From Nitrospira sp. (GTDB lineage: Bacteria; Nitrospirota; Nitrospiria; Nitrospirales; Nitrospiraceae): a stretch of 64,000 nt of DNA. The notes under the pieces were generated by a model. The model was not told where the DNA came from. It saw only the letters and a program-made list of their open reading frames with translations, and made no database searches. Below are positions 1 to 8,630 of this stretch, piece by piece; within the stretch, counting starts at the first letter, position 1, and each line of letters opens with the position of its first letter. Where the stretch lies: NCBI GenBank assembly GCA_016873495.1, contig VGXC01000002.1:107994-171993 (forward strand), written 5' to 3'. The position numbers were made by a program, and so were the translations under genes.

Positions 1-1515
1 GCCCTGTTCACGGCACCAAGCCAGGAGCAACCGGTGCGGTTTGTAAAAGTCGTGCCGACCCGCAGCCTGCCCAATGCCGGCAAGATACTCCATTTGCAAG
101 GCCCTATCAAGCTGAACATGGTCGGGAATGATCACGAGTAACAAGGGAATTCCCCGTTCTCCAAGGAAATCACGAAACGCCAGCAATGTCTCTTGAGTCC
201 TGGCCCAATGTTGGGCGAAGAACCGGGTATTGTCGGCCAGATAAATGTCGCTGCGTTCGTATATGCCACGGACATATTGCTCACGGGAGACAAGCGGCGC
301 AGTCTCGCCAAGCAACGCCTCACTGGAAGTTTGCTCCCCTGTCCAAGTCAATGCCTGCCGGACCCTGGCACCGCCGACCCGGAACAGATAATTGAGGTCA
401 TGGTACAGATACCAGCGGTCCAGCCCGACCGTGTCATGAAGCCAATTGCCGTTGCTGTGCACATAGTAGCTCTGCCCGGCAACAATCAAGATCCGAGGCA
501 AATGGAGGTCGTCGCCTCGCTTGTTTTGAATGTCATTCCCGATGAAGAAGTTCAGGACCACCAGGTCCGGCTGAAGGCGGACTCCATACGTCTTGAGCAG
601 ATGCAGCTCTTCGTGCGGGCCCCAGGCCGGAACCCCGAGGTTAATGACTTCAGCCTCCGGCGCGTCGGCCTGCAGCCCGCGTTCGAGCAGGGTGACGAAG
701 GCCTCGTCATAACTGACACCGGCCCCCCAGGTAAAGGAATCGCCCAAGGCGAGCACGCGCGGGGCAGCGCCAGGCCGTTTAACTTGACGCTCGCGATCTC
801 GGAACCCTTGTGAATTGCTGAACCCGATCGTACCGCGAACCGGAATATGGGGCTTCAAGTTCGCTGAGGTATGCTTGTCCCCGAACAAGCCGCTCCTGGC
901 AAGAAGTGGATCCGCCAGCCTGACCGTGACCTCGCCCACCAACAGAAAAACCAACAGGTTCACCAGCGCAACGTCCAGCCAGCGAACCGGCCGGCGATTC
1001 AACGCTCGGGCAAGGCCCTGCGGGCTGGCCAGAAACCAGCCGCTCCACGCAATGACAACCAGCAACCCGAGCATGAACTTATCCAGATGGTGGGCTTGGG
1101 CCGGAACCGGGTAGTTAATCAGCAGGAACCCTCCAATGACGAGGCTCCAGAGGCCGCTCCATCCAGGCGACCAACAGGCAGCAATCGTCCGTTGGGGAGC
1201 CTGTGGCTTCCAGACCCTCCACGAGGCCAGGGCCAACAGCAGCCCCGCCAGAGACACCAGGACGAAGCTGACGATCAGGAGATCGTGCTTTGGTGGATTG
1301 GCCAGCTTACTGGCGGATAATGTCCATAAATATGACGCCAGGTGTCCGCTGGTCGCCCAAGCGCCCACGGATCCGGCGAGGCACAACCCGCACAGCATCC
1401 GTTCCGCCCATGTGCGCGCCGCCGCTACAGGATCACCGGCGGATGCCGATTCCGCCGACGAACCCGTGAGTAACGGCTCGTTGGGCTGGCCTTTGGCAAA
1501 CGATCCCATGCGCAT
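1..1515 (-). CDS. Membrane-anchored SGNH/GDSL hydrolase-like protein (3' end outside window)
   Basis: About 505 residues are visible; the C-terminus lies beyond base 1. The ATG at 1515 follows the stop of the upstream glycosyltransferase by one base (TGACATG), so the two are probably co-translated. The first ~200 residues contain about five hydrophobic segments. An SGNH fold follows, with LGDSFTWGAG (Ser near residue 260), a block ending NLGVPAWGP and the third-block motif FFIGNDI. The layout, membrane helices then an SGNH domain, recalls enzymes that add or remove acyl groups on cell-surface polysaccharides. Its place at the end of a glycosyltransferase run supports a role in LPS or exopolysaccharide modification. 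The His of block V is not visible in the part seen. Family is fairly secure; substrate is inference. Confidence 0.8.
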   Translation of the reverse strand, partial: MRMGSFAKGQPNEPLLTGSSAESASAGDPVAAARTWAERMLCGLCLAGSVGAWATSGHLASYLWTLSASKLANPPKHDLLIVSFVLVSLAGLLLALASWRVWKPQAPQRTIAACWSPGWSGLWSLVIGGFLLINYPVPAQAHHLDKFMLGLLVVIAWSGWFLASPQGLARALNRRPVRWLDVALVNLLVFLLVGEVTVRLADPLLARSGLFGDKHTSANLKPHIPVRGTIGFSNSQGFRDRERQVKRPGAAPRVLALGDSFTWGAGVSYDEAFVTLLERGLQADAPEAEVINLGVPAWGPHEELHLLKTYGVRLQPDLVVLNFFIGNDIQNKRGDDLHLPRILIVAGQSYYVHSNGNWLHDTVGLDRWYLYHDLNYLFRVGGARVRQALTWTGEQTSSEALLGETAPLVSREQYVRGIYERSDIYLADNTRFFAQHWARTQETLLAFRDFLGERGIPLLLVIIPDHVQLDRALQMEYLAGIGQAAGRHDFYKPHRLLLAWCREQG

Positions 1516-1516
1516 G

Positions 1517-2410
1517 TCAGCTCACCCGGCCATAGGATCGAACAAGTCGCGACAGGCATCGCCAGCCAGTCTTCACGCTTCGCGCCCGGCCCAGACTGAG
1601 CGCCAACCCCTTCGCAAGTATGGCGCGCCCTTGTGGAATCTGCCCGCTCGCGATCAGATGCTTGCCAAAATCGCAATAGTAGAAGGCCTGCTCCCGAAAA
1701 AGATACTGCCGCCGTTCAGACAGGTCGCCAAACCGCTTGAGCAACCGCTCGATGAGCAGGGCGCGATGCTCCAATGCAATATGCGCAGGTTTTATTTCGC
1801 GATTACGATGGAAGGTCAGGGGCTCTCCGATGTTGGCAATGGTGCAGGCCGCGGCTATCCTGGGCCAGAGATCATGGTCATCCATGCCGGCCGAACCGAA
1901 GGCTTCGTCGAACCCGCCCACCGCGCTCAGGACCTTCTTGCGAATCATCGCCGCCGAAGGAGTCGGCACGTAGCCTTGCACGAATAGTCGGGCAAACGTT
2001 TCGTTGGGGTTATATCCGGCGCCGACAATTCCCATCGGCTTCCCAGCCCGGTCGATGTGTGCCACATCCGTGATCACCATCCCCACCTCGGGCCGCGCCT
2101 CCAGCACCCTCACCTGCCGCTCCAACTTGGCCGGATGCCAGAGGTCGTCATGGTCCAGCAGCGCGATCGCCTCCCCCTGCGCTTCGGCGATGCCGCAATT
2201 TCTCGCCGCCGCCACCCCCGCATTCTCCTGTCGGACATTGCGGAGGCGGCGATCCAGGTTCTTGATCAGGTCTCCGGACCCGTCGGTGGACCCATCATCC
2301 ACCACCAGCAGTTCGAAATCCTGCCACGTCTGATCCAGCACGCTCCGGACTGTTTCCCGGATCACATCCCGCGCGTTGTAGAGCGGAATCACGACGCTGA
2401 CGCGCATCAT
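1517..2410 (-). CDS. Glycosyltransferase family 2
   Basis: 297 residues, a typical length for a single GT-A domain enzyme. It begins MMRVSVVIPLYNARD, the nucleotide-binding start of GT2. VVDDGSTDGS near residue 36 and LLDHDDLWHPAKL near residue 88 are the two acidic motifs; the latter provides the metal/sugar-nucleotide Asp residues (a DHD variant of DxD). It presumably transfers a sugar from a nucleotide donor to a growing surface glycan at the cytoplasmic face. It sits between a methyltransferase gene (15-base gap) and the SGNH-protein gene (one-base gap), in one transcription unit. Donor and acceptor cannot be read from the sequence. Confidence 0.88.
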   Translation of the reverse strand: MMRVSVVIPLYNARDVIRETVRSVLDQTWQDFELLVVDDGSTDGSGDLIKNLDRRLRNVRQENAGVAAARNCGIAEAQGEAIALLDHDDLWHPAKLERQVRVLEARPEVGMVITDVAHIDRAGKPMGIVGAGYNPNETFARLFVQGYVPTPSAAMIRKKVLSAVGGFDEAFGSAGMDDHDLWPRIAAACTIANIGEPLTFHRNREIKPAHIALEHRALLIERLLKRFGDLSERRQYLFREQAFYYCDFGKHLIASGQIPQGRAILAKGLALSLGRARSVKTGWRCLSRLVRSYGRVS

Positions 2411-2425
2411 CCTCCCGTCATCCAG

Positions 2426-2917
2426 TTACGGTTTGACCGCCTCCAGGACCACCGTCATCTCCTCGCAGACGTTCCACAGGTACCGGCGGCAGCGTTTCTG
2501 CAGATACGCCGGCAGAAACTTGAACGGCTTGCGCATGTCATAGGTGATCGAGACGGTCCGGAAATTGGTCCTGAGCCCGTAATAGTTTGGAGACTTGAAA
2601 TACTCAAAGCTTTCCTCGGTCATGAATCGGACGTGGGTCGGGTCCACGAAGGCTTTCCGGGATGTATAGTAAGGCGTTTTGACGAGCACCCGGGCGCCCG
2701 GCGCGCAGACCCGATAGAGTTCCTCCATGAAGGCGATCAGATCGCGCATATGCTCGATCGAATGGATCGAATGGGCCTGCGCGACGCTGCTGTCCCGGAA
2801 CGGCAGTCCGCGCTCGAAGTCGCAAACCACATCCACGCCGGGCACCAGCCGGCAGTCGATCCCGATCGTGCCTGGCCGCTTGTGGGCCCCGCATCCGATA
2901 TCGAGGATCAACCCCAT
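2426..2917 (-). CDS. Class I SAM-dependent methyltransferase (small)
   Basis: About 163 residues from ATG 2917; a GTG at 2938 is a possible longer start. LILDIGCGAHKRPG is motif I (SAM-binding glycine loop), and DVVCDFERGLPF with SIHSIEHM matches the region around motif IV of Methyltransf_11-type enzymes. The protein is short for the class, about one Rossmann domain. The start overlaps the end of the upstream glycosyltransferase by 10 bases, so expression is probably coupled. In this setting it may methylate a sugar or glycan terminus, but the substrate is inferred only from neighbours. Confidence 0.78.
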   Translation of the reverse strand: MGLILDIGCGAHKRPGTIGIDCRLVPGVDVVCDFERGLPFRDSSVAQAHSIHSIEHMRDLIAFMEELYRVCAPGARVLVKTPYYTSRKAFVDPTHVRFMTEESFEYFKSPNYYGLRTNFRTVSITYDMRKPFKFLPAYLQKRCRRYLWNVCEEMTVVLEAVKP

Positions 2918-3819
2918 GGCGCCATCGTCCTCAACCACCGCGTGTACCCGCGCAGCCGCCAGGGTGCCTTGCGGATGGCCTGTCGATATGCCCGGCGCGC
3001 CTCGGATCTCCGGCCGGTCCGCTCGGCTTCACCGCCGCGCGCCAGATAATAGTTCGCCCATTCGCGGTCCAGCGCCGCCCGCTGCCCGTCCGTCTGCAGG
3101 TCCATCCGCTCCAGGCCTTCCAAAAACCGCTCGCGGCTGGAAAGGATTTTCTCCTTATGCAACGCCTCGTCGAACGCCATGTCCCGATACCCATGCCCGC
3201 GCTGCAGCTTGCGAACCAGCACATGATCCACGCAAGCAAACTGCGTGGCGGCATAGAGCCGGATCGTCAGATCCGAGTCCTCCGATCCGTAGAGGTCCGG
3301 GTTCAGCAACCCCACCTTGTCCAGCACCATCCGCCTGATCAACAGCGTGGACGGCAACGTCACGTGCCCCCCGCAAAACGCTTGCACAAGCGGCTCTCCA
3401 CTATGCCGCGCGCGCACCGTCTCCAGCACCGTCCCCCGCTCGTCCACCGACTCGAAGTCGGTATGCACCACCCCCACCTCCGGGTGATAGCGCATCACGT
3501 CGAGCTGCGCCGCAAGCTTGTCCGGAAGCCAGACGTCGTCGCAATCCAGCAACGCCACGAACTCCCCCCGTGCCTCAGCAAGGCCCCGGTTGCGGGAACG
3601 AGCCGGCCCCCCGTGATCCTGCTGAAACCAGGTGATCCCCGCCGTTCGTTGCAAGTCGGCCAGGATGGCCTGCGTGCCGTCCGTCGAACCGTCGTCCACC
3701 ACGAGCACTTCGACGTCACGAACCGTCTGAGCCCGCACGCTGGCGACGGCCTTCGCCACAAACGGCGCTCCGTTGAAGACAGGGATCACCACGCTGACCA
3801 GGGGCTCAGACAGGTTCAC
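2908..3819 (-). CDS. Glycosyltransferase family 2
   Basis: About 303 residues. The frame is open up to 3870, but a GTG at 3819 preceded by GGGAG at good spacing is preferred. It places the start just before LVSVVIPVFNGAPF and reduces overlap with the upstream gene to 14 bases. GT2 motifs are VVDDGSTDGT and ALLDCDDVWLPDKL (DCD in the DxD position). The C-terminal ~90 residues are Arg-rich and helical-looking. It is one of two very similar GT2 proteins flanking the small methyltransferase, which suggests duplication. Sugar specificity is unknown. Confidence 0.87.
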   Translation of the reverse strand: MNLSEPLVSVVIPVFNGAPFVAKAVASVRAQTVRDVEVLVVDDGSTDGTQAILADLQRTAGITWFQQDHGGPARSRNRGLAEARGEFVALLDCDDVWLPDKLAAQLDVMRYHPEVGVVHTDFESVDERGTVLETVRARHSGEPLVQAFCGGHVTLPSTLLIRRMVLDKVGLLNPDLYGSEDSDLTIRLYAATQFACVDHVLVRKLQRGHGYRDMAFDEALHKEKILSSRERFLEGLERMDLQTDGQRAALDREWANYYLARGGEAERTGRRSEARRAYRQAIRKAPWRLRGYTRWLRTMAPWG

Positions 3820-4840
3820 CGATCCGCTCCCGCGATTCCAGCAACGCCCCGACGGCAGCCCGAACCTCATCCACCGAAATCCGCTTCATGCAACTCTCCT
3901 CGCCCCGCTCGCAGGTGGGGTGAAAACAGCGCCGGCAGTCGAGCCCTTTATACAGAACCCGGATCGTTGCACTCCGCGGCCCCCATTCGCCAGGATTCGA
4001 CGGGCCGAAGAGCGCGACGACCGAGACCCCCAGCGCCGCGGCCATGTGCATGGGGCCGTTATCGTTGCCGACAAATATCTGGCAGCGCTTCAGGACCGCC
4101 GCATAGGTGAGCAACGGCGTCCGCCCGGCCAACACCGTCGGCGCCGAGCGGGCCTGACGCCGGACCTCCTCAGCCAGTTTCTGTTCCTGCCCGCTCCCCC
4201 CAATAACCACCCGACAGCCGAACGATTCGGCCAACCGGTCCGCCAAAGCCGCAAAGCGCTCCGCCGGCCAAGCCTTGAACCAATAACGCGCCCCGGGCTG
4301 AAACATAACCAGCGGCCCCCCCGTCCCCGCCAGTCCCACCTCTTCAAGCAGGCGGGCGGCCCGTTCGTCGTCTTCGAGAGACGTATAGAGCCTCGGCAGG
4401 CTTACCCTTGGCTCGATCCCCAGCGGCAACAGCGCCTGTAGATCATGCTCCACACGGTGGACCATTCCTGAAAGGGCCGGTGCAATCGTCGTAAAGAGAA
4501 GCCCCCGCCAACGGTGCTCTTCATTGAACCCGATCCGCAGCGGAGCCCTGCTCAGGCCTGTGAGAATAGCCGCGCGGTCCCCATCGGTCAGGTCGATCAC
4601 CGCGTCGAAGCGGCGGCGGCGCACTGTCCGGAGGAAGCGCAGCTGCTCCGCCAGTCCGCCCTTCTCGACCACCAACACCTCCTGCACGTCGGGGTTCCAT
4701 TTAAGGACATCCTCGGTGCCTCGATTGACCGCCACGGTCAATCGGGCTTCCGGAAACCGTTCACGGAGCGCCCGTAGCACCGGCGTGGCCAGAAGCACGT
4801 CCCCGATGTACCGAAGCTTGATGATCAGCAGATTGCGCAT
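3806..4840 (-). CDS. Glycosyltransferase family 9 (heptosyltransferase-like)
   Basis: About 344 residues. ATG 4840 (MRNLLIIKLRYIGDV) is chosen over an upstream alternative because it starts exactly at the family N-terminus, 11 bases after the previous stop, with GGAAG upstream. GT9 hallmarks are IGDVLLATPVLRAL, MFQPGARYWFKAWP in the C-terminal domain, and VGNDNGPMHMAAALG followed by ALFGPSNPGEWGP. Near the C-terminus is a Cys motif (CRRCFHPTC then SCM) shared in outline by all four GT9 proteins of this cluster. GT9 enzymes transfer ADP-heptose or related sugars to the LPS core on the cytoplasmic face. Which core position it serves is unclear. Confidence 0.88.
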   Translation of the reverse strand: MRNLLIIKLRYIGDVLLATPVLRALRERFPEARLTVAVNRGTEDVLKWNPDVQEVLVVEKGGLAEQLRFLRTVRRRRFDAVIDLTDGDRAAILTGLSRAPLRIGFNEEHRWRGLLFTTIAPALSGMVHRVEHDLQALLPLGIEPRVSLPRLYTSLEDDERAARLLEEVGLAGTGGPLVMFQPGARYWFKAWPAERFAALADRLAESFGCRVVIGGSGQEQKLAEEVRRQARSAPTVLAGRTPLLTYAAVLKRCQIFVGNDNGPMHMAAALGVSVVALFGPSNPGEWGPRSATIRVLYKGLDCRRCFHPTCERGEESCMKRISVDEVRAAVGALLESRERIGEPV

Positions 4841-4851
4841 GAGCTTCCGCG

Positions 4852-5985
4852 CTACGCCACCGCACACAGTTCGCGATAGAGGTTCATCAGCCATCTCGCC
4901 GACCGGTCCCAGGTGAAGTCTTTGACTCGCTCGAAGCCCTTGGTCCGGAGCGTCTTCCGTAACGCGGCATCTTCAAGCACGCGCTGGAGCGCGTCACCCA
5001 ACACTTCCGCATTCTCCGGATCGATCAGCAGCGCCGCATCCCCTGCCACTTCCGGCAACGACGTGGTGCTGGAGGTGATGACCGGCGCGCCGCATGCCAT
5101 GGCCTCCAGGACCGGCATGCCGAAACCTTCATAGATCGACGGAAACACAAAGACCGTGGCGTACGAATAGAGCAGTCGCAGATCGGCCAGGGGTAGTCGG
5201 CCCGTACAGACGATGTGCCGCTCAAGACCCAGCTCCCGCGCCGTGTGCGCCATATCGCCGAACCGATGGTGGATATCGCCGACCAGCACCAGGCAATGGT
5301 CTTTCAACCGATCGGCTCGCTGCGCATACGCCCGCAGCAACGTCCGATGATTTTTGCGTGGGTCCGCTCCGCCGACGAACAAGATAAACCGATCGGTGGG
5401 AAGTCCAAACCGACGCCGAATCTGCGCCGGCGCATCCGGGTCCTGAACCGGGCGAAAATCATCAGACACGGCATTGGGGATGACCGTTATCCGATTGCGC
5501 GGCAGTCCGTAGAGCGACTCGATATCACGCGCGGAGTGGTCGGAGACGGTGATCACGCGCCTGGCCCGCCAGGCCGTCCTCTTCGTCCTATAGAAAGATA
5601 CGCGCTGGCCCAACAGTTTTGTACTATACCGGGGGTACCGATCCAGCCACAGATCATGCACCGTGACCACCCCGCCGAAACGTCCGCTGGTGCGCATCTT
5701 GAAATTCGTGCCGTGGTAGAGGTCCAAGCCGTCTACCCACCCACGCCAACGCATGCCGAGTTTGCCCGACTCCACCCAGTGCAAGCGTCCCGCAATCTCG
5801 GCCGCCCTGAAGGGTTCCAGGGCGGCCGCACAAGCGCTCAAGGCCCCCGGGCGGACATAGGCGACCCATTCGACCTCGGCCCCCTCTTCCTTCAGGTCCA
5901 AGAGCGCCTTGAGCAAGTGATAGGTATGCCAGCCCACGCCGCCTCGGTCCCCGAGCAACGGATTGGCATCGATTCCGATCCTCAC
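4852..5985 (-). CDS. Glycosyltransferase family 4 (group 1)
   Basis: 377 residues, the usual GT-B length. The N-terminal domain opens [22 protein letters not shown]. The C-terminal nucleotide-sugar domain has [18 protein letters not shown] and the diagnostic [19 protein letters not shown] (E-x7-E motif). It probably transfers a hexose such as mannose or glucose from NDP-sugar to a surface glycan. The start overlaps the preceding GT2 stop by four bases (positions 5982-5985) and the stop is 11 bases before the next GT9 gene, so it is embedded in the envelope operon. Confidence 0.9.
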   Translation of the reverse strand: MRIGIDANPLLGDRGGVGWHTYHLLKALLDLKEEGAEVEWVAYVRPGALSACAAALEPFRAAEIAGRLHWVESGKLGMRWRGWVDGLDLYHGTNFKMRTSGRFGGVVTVHDLWLDRYPRYSTKLLGQRVSFYRTKRTAWRARRVITVSDHSARDIESLYGLPRNRITVIPNAVSDDFRPVQDPDAPAQIRRRFGLPTDRFILFVGGADPRKNHRTLLRAYAQRADRLKDHCLVLVGDIHHRFGDMAHTARELGLERHIVCTGRLPLADLRLLYSYATVFVFPSIYEGFGMPVLEAMACGAPVITSSTTSLPEVAGDAALLIDPENAEVLGDALQRVLEDAALRKTLRTKGFERVKDFTWDRSARWLMNLYRELCAVA

Positions 5986-6875
5986 CCTGCCTCCCCCTCC
6001 GCTCGCTTCCCTTTGACCTGGCTCATTTCCACCGCCTTGGCATATTTGACGAACGTATGCATCCCCGCAAAGATGGCCACGATGATCCCGTGCACCCCGT
6101 CTTGGTACCCGCCTCGCAACAGGTACGTCTTCAGAATGGTGCCCAGGTGGTTGCCGGCTAGGTCCAGCCAGCCGATCCGCCTTCCGCTCTTGAGTTTTTC
6201 CCGGGCCCCGAGGGTCGTATACCGCGCCATCTTGCGGACGTGTTCACGGACTCCCGGCATGCTGTAGTGGTCGAGCGGCTGCGTCAACCGCTCGATGCGC
6301 CCCGCCAAATGCAGCCGCTCATGGAGCAGCACGTCATCGTACCGGCCTGCCGCTCGGCGAAACAGCCGCAACTGGTAGTCCGGATAGATCCCGCCGCCCC
6401 TGATCCAACGTCCATAGAAAAAGTTTCGCCGCGGAACTTCGAATCCGGCGATATCAGCCGGAGGTCCCGCCGCCAGCAGCCGTCGAATCTCCTCGCGAAG
6501 CGGGTCCGTCACCCGCTCGTCCGCATCCACCACCAGCAGCCAATCGGCCTTCGTCTGCTCGAACCCGAAATTCTTCTGCGGCCCGTAGCCGGGCCAGGGC
6601 CGTACAAAGACCCGATCCGTATACTGACGCGCGAGAGCCACAGTCCGGTCCCGGCTCTCCGCATCCACCACGATCAGCTCGTCCACCCAACGCAAGGACT
6701 CTAGGCAAGCGGCAATGTTCCGCTCCTCATCCTTGGTAATCACCACGGCAGCAATGGAAACCGTGAAGGGTGAAGGGTGAGGGGTGAGGGGTACGCCTTC
6801 GTGAGCATGAGCGGCCCCCAGAGACCCTGATCCTGTGGAATTCTTGCTGATCACACCTAACCCTTTACGCCTCAC
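5982..6875 (-). CDS. Glycosyltransferase family 2, WaaE/KdtX-like; start uncertain
   Basis: The GT2 domain is clear: AAVVITKDEERNIAACLESL, IVVDAESRDRT, VVDADERVTDPL, then FEVPRRNFFYGRWIRGGG and YPDYQLRLFRR. This is the pattern of WaaE/KdtX-type LPS core glucosyltransferases. Conservation begins about 40 residues inside the longest frame. The codons upstream lie in an inverted-repeat element (6761-6884), so the first ~40 residues are probably repeat-derived or untranslated. Candidate starts are GTG at 6875, GTG at 6854 or the GTG pair at 6746/6743; no convincing ribosome site decides between them. It overlaps the next gene by four bases. Function class secure, acceptor unknown. Confidence 0.82.
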   Translation of the reverse strand: MRRKGLGVISKNSTGSGSLGAAHAHEGVPLTPHPSPFTVSIAAVVITKDEERNIAACLESLRWVDELIVVDAESRDRTVALARQYTDRVFVRPWPGYGPQKNFGFEQTKADWLLVVDADERVTDPLREEIRRLLAAGPPADIAGFEVPRRNFFYGRWIRGGGIYPDYQLRLFRRAAGRYDDVLLHERLHLAGRIERLTQPLDHYSMPGVREHVRKMARYTTLGAREKLKSGRRIGWLDLAGNHLGTILKTYLLRGGYQDGVHGIIVAIFAGMHTFVKYAKAVEMSQVKGKRAEGEAG

Positions 6876-6884
6876 GCTTTACGG
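6761..6884. repeat. Heptad-type inverted repeat element (GTGAAGG / CCTTTACG arms)
   Basis: The left arm at 6761-6792 is a run of GTGAAGG/GTGAGGG units. The right arm at about 6854-6884 carries the complementary pattern (CCCTTTACGC CTCACGC). Together they could fold into an imperfect hairpin around a ~60-base centre. It lies at the junction of two co-directional glycosyltransferase genes and intrudes into the 5' end of one. Architecture matches elements at 14885, 40673 and others in this window. Confidence 0.65.
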
Positions 6885-6887
6885 GCT

Positions 6888-7733
6888 TCATCCCCTGAAG
6901 CCCCGTTTGACGACGGCACGGTAGAAAGCAGCTTCCAGCCAGCGGTTTCGCCCCGGCTTAAGCACCGGGTATCGACTCACCCGCTCCCGCATCACGGCCG
7001 GATGAGATCCGGTGAAGTTCTTCATGATGTCGTATTCCTCGAACTCGTAGGCTTCGCGGGCCAGCATCTTGGCCTGCTCGGCGCCGGGGCTATCGCCATG
7101 GTGGCGGGCCACCTGGTAGCGGAACTTGTCCAGCAAGACACGCGGCTGCTTGACCCAGCCGTAATGGTAGATCGTCGCGCCGGAAGGCCGGATGCGGTCC
7201 TTGTGCGCGCTTTGCATCCAGCCCTTATCCGCCTTGAGCCAGAACCCGACCGCATCCCCGCAGGACTCCACCTGGCCGTCGTTCCGGATGATCCGCACCG
7301 CACGGTGGTAGAACCAGGGATTCAACGACCGGTAGTCGCCGTAGAAATGGTGATAGCGGAAGGTGAAGCCCAGAACCGTCGGATTCCCAAGATGCTCCCG
7401 CAACGACCGGCTGATGATCGCGTGATCGGCCTCGTGCAGCACTTCGTCGGCCTGGAGGTAGAGAGCCCAATCGCCGGTGCAGCGGGCCAGGGCCTTGTTG
7501 GTCTCGTACGAAAACAACAAGCCGTCTTTTTTCATCGAATCGTCCCAGACGGAATCCAGAATCCGCACCTTGTCGGAGCCGATCGAGTCGATCAATTCGC
7601 GCGTCCCGTCCTCCGACTGCCCGACATTCACGATGAACTCGTCCACGATCGGGAGGGCGGACCGGATCACCTCGACGATCGGGTAGTCGAACGAGACCGC
7701 GTTCCGGCAGATCGTGAAGGCGCTGACTTTCAT
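6888..7733 (-). CDS. Glycosyltransferase family 2-like protein
   Basis: 281 residues from ATG 7733, which overlaps the upstream stop by four bases (ATGA). The frame is open further upstream, but the family N-terminus MKVSAFTICRNAVSFDYP sits at this ATG. Recognisable GT2 parts are IVDEFIVNVGQSEDGTRELI and WALYLQADEVLHE (QADE in the DxD region). The C-terminal half, with YHHFYGDY and IYHYGWVKQPR, resembles GT2 proteins of LPS or O-antigen clusters whose substrates are not known. The protein ends just before the repeat at the start of the next gene. Confidence 0.82.
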   Translation of the reverse strand: MKVSAFTICRNAVSFDYPIVEVIRSALPIVDEFIVNVGQSEDGTRELIDSIGSDKVRILDSVWDDSMKKDGLLFSYETNKALARCTGDWALYLQADEVLHEADHAIISRSLREHLGNPTVLGFTFRYHHFYGDYRSLNPWFYHRAVRIIRNDGQVESCGDAVGFWLKADKGWMQSAHKDRIRPSGATIYHYGWVKQPRVLLDKFRYQVARHHGDSPGAEQAKMLAREAYEFEEYDIMKNFTGSHPAVMRERVSRYPVLKPGRNRWLEAAFYRAVVKRGFRG

Positions 7734-8497
7734 CGGAGTCCCTCCCCGCCGGCCGTTGGCCCCCGCTGCAACTCCCACAACTTCGCATACTTGATAAAGG
7801 TGTAATAGGCGTAGAGCCCGGAGAGGATCAGGCCCGGCCTTCCATCCAGAAAGCCCATTCGTCCGAGATACATTTTCAAGAACGTAAAGACCGGATGGCT
7901 GATCAGCTGGTGCGTGCGGAACCGCCGCCCCTGTTCGACCATGCGCCGGGCCATCAAATCGGAATAGCGGTCCATCTTGGCCAGGTACTGATCGATATCC
8001 TGGAAAGGGTACTGCAATACATGCTCCTTCAGATGTCCGACCGTGCCATGCAACTCGAACGTCTCGTGCACCAGTTGATCGCAATATTTCATCCGATCCT
8101 TGCGGAACAGCTGGGGCTGACGATAGTCCGGGTACCAGCCACAGTGGCGAATCCAGCGGCCAAGAAAATAATTCTTGCGCGGCACAAAGTAGGCGTCGGC
8201 CTCCGGACCCCGGTCCAGGAGCCGCCGGATCTCGTCCCGAATCTCCGGCGTGGCCACCTCGTCCGTGTCCAGGCTGAACACCCATTCGTGCGATGCATGA
8301 GCCACGGCCTCGTTCCGGAGCCTGCCGAATCCATGGAACTCGTGTTGGTAGATTTTGTCCGTAAACTCCCGGCTGATCTTCTCTGTCGCATCGGTGCTGT
8401 GAGAATCCACCACGATCAGTTCGTCCGCCCAGCGGACCGATTCCAGGCAGGCTCCGATCGTCGCCTCATTATTGTAGGCAATGACATAGGCGGACAC
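7730..8497 (-). CDS. Glycosyltransferase family 2, WaaE/KdtX-like
   Basis: About 255 residues from GTG 8497. The frame continues upstream to 8638, but that part reads through a palindromic repeat (8504-8624) and shows no glycosyltransferase features, while conservation starts at VSAYVIAYNNEATIGACLES. GT2 motifs are IVVDSHSTDATEKI, FSLDTDEVATPEI (DTD), and FVPRKNYFLGRWIRHCGWYPDYR, the same C-terminal signature as the gene at 5982-6875. The end of the protein has LKMYLGRMGFLDGRPGL, shared by this subfamily. No strong ribosome site is visible before the GTG, so the start carries some doubt. Probably an LPS core or O-chain glycosyltransferase. Confidence 0.82.
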   Translation of the reverse strand: MSAYVIAYNNEATIGACLESVRWADELIVVDSHSTDATEKISREFTDKIYQHEFHGFGRLRNEAVAHASHEWVFSLDTDEVATPEIRDEIRRLLDRGPEADAYFVPRKNYFLGRWIRHCGWYPDYRQPQLFRKDRMKYCDQLVHETFELHGTVGHLKEHVLQYPFQDIDQYLAKMDRYSDLMARRMVEQGRRFRTHQLISHPVFTFLKMYLGRMGFLDGRPGLILSGLYAYYTFIKYAKLWELQRGPTAGGEGLR

Positions 8498-8503
8498 TTT
8501 AGC

Positions 8504-8624
8504 AGGACGTTGAAAAAGCCCTCCGGCTTCGTTCTCGCGTCGCTCAAAGCCTCCACGTACGGCAACAGTACGACTCGGCTTTTCGCTCGCTGCGGCCTCG
8601 CCGGGCGGACTTTTTGAACGTCCT
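8504..8624. repeat. Palindromic repeat element with AGGACGTTGAAAAAG termini
   Basis: The left end reads AGGACGTTGAAAAAGCCC and the right end GGACTTTTTGAACGTCCT, an inverted pair 16-18 bases long flanking about 85 bases of internally self-complementary GC-rich sequence (CTCGCGTCGCTC / TTTTCGCTCGCTGCGG). Length 121 bp. It fills the gap between the GT9 gene (stop 8631) and the GT2 start (8497). It looks like a small non-coding mobile or REP-like element, distinct from the heptad-type repeats here. Confidence 0.7.
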
Positions 8625-8630
8625 GACTCG

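Noticed and set aside
193..813. Plus-strand frame of 206 codons opposite the SGNH gene
   Set aside because: Shadow of a clearly conserved minus-strand protein; its product has no recognisable features.
2057..3049. 330-codon plus-strand frame across a methyltransferase and a glycosyltransferase gene
   Set aside because: Antisense to two well-supported genes; Arg/His/Pro-rich as expected for a shadow frame.
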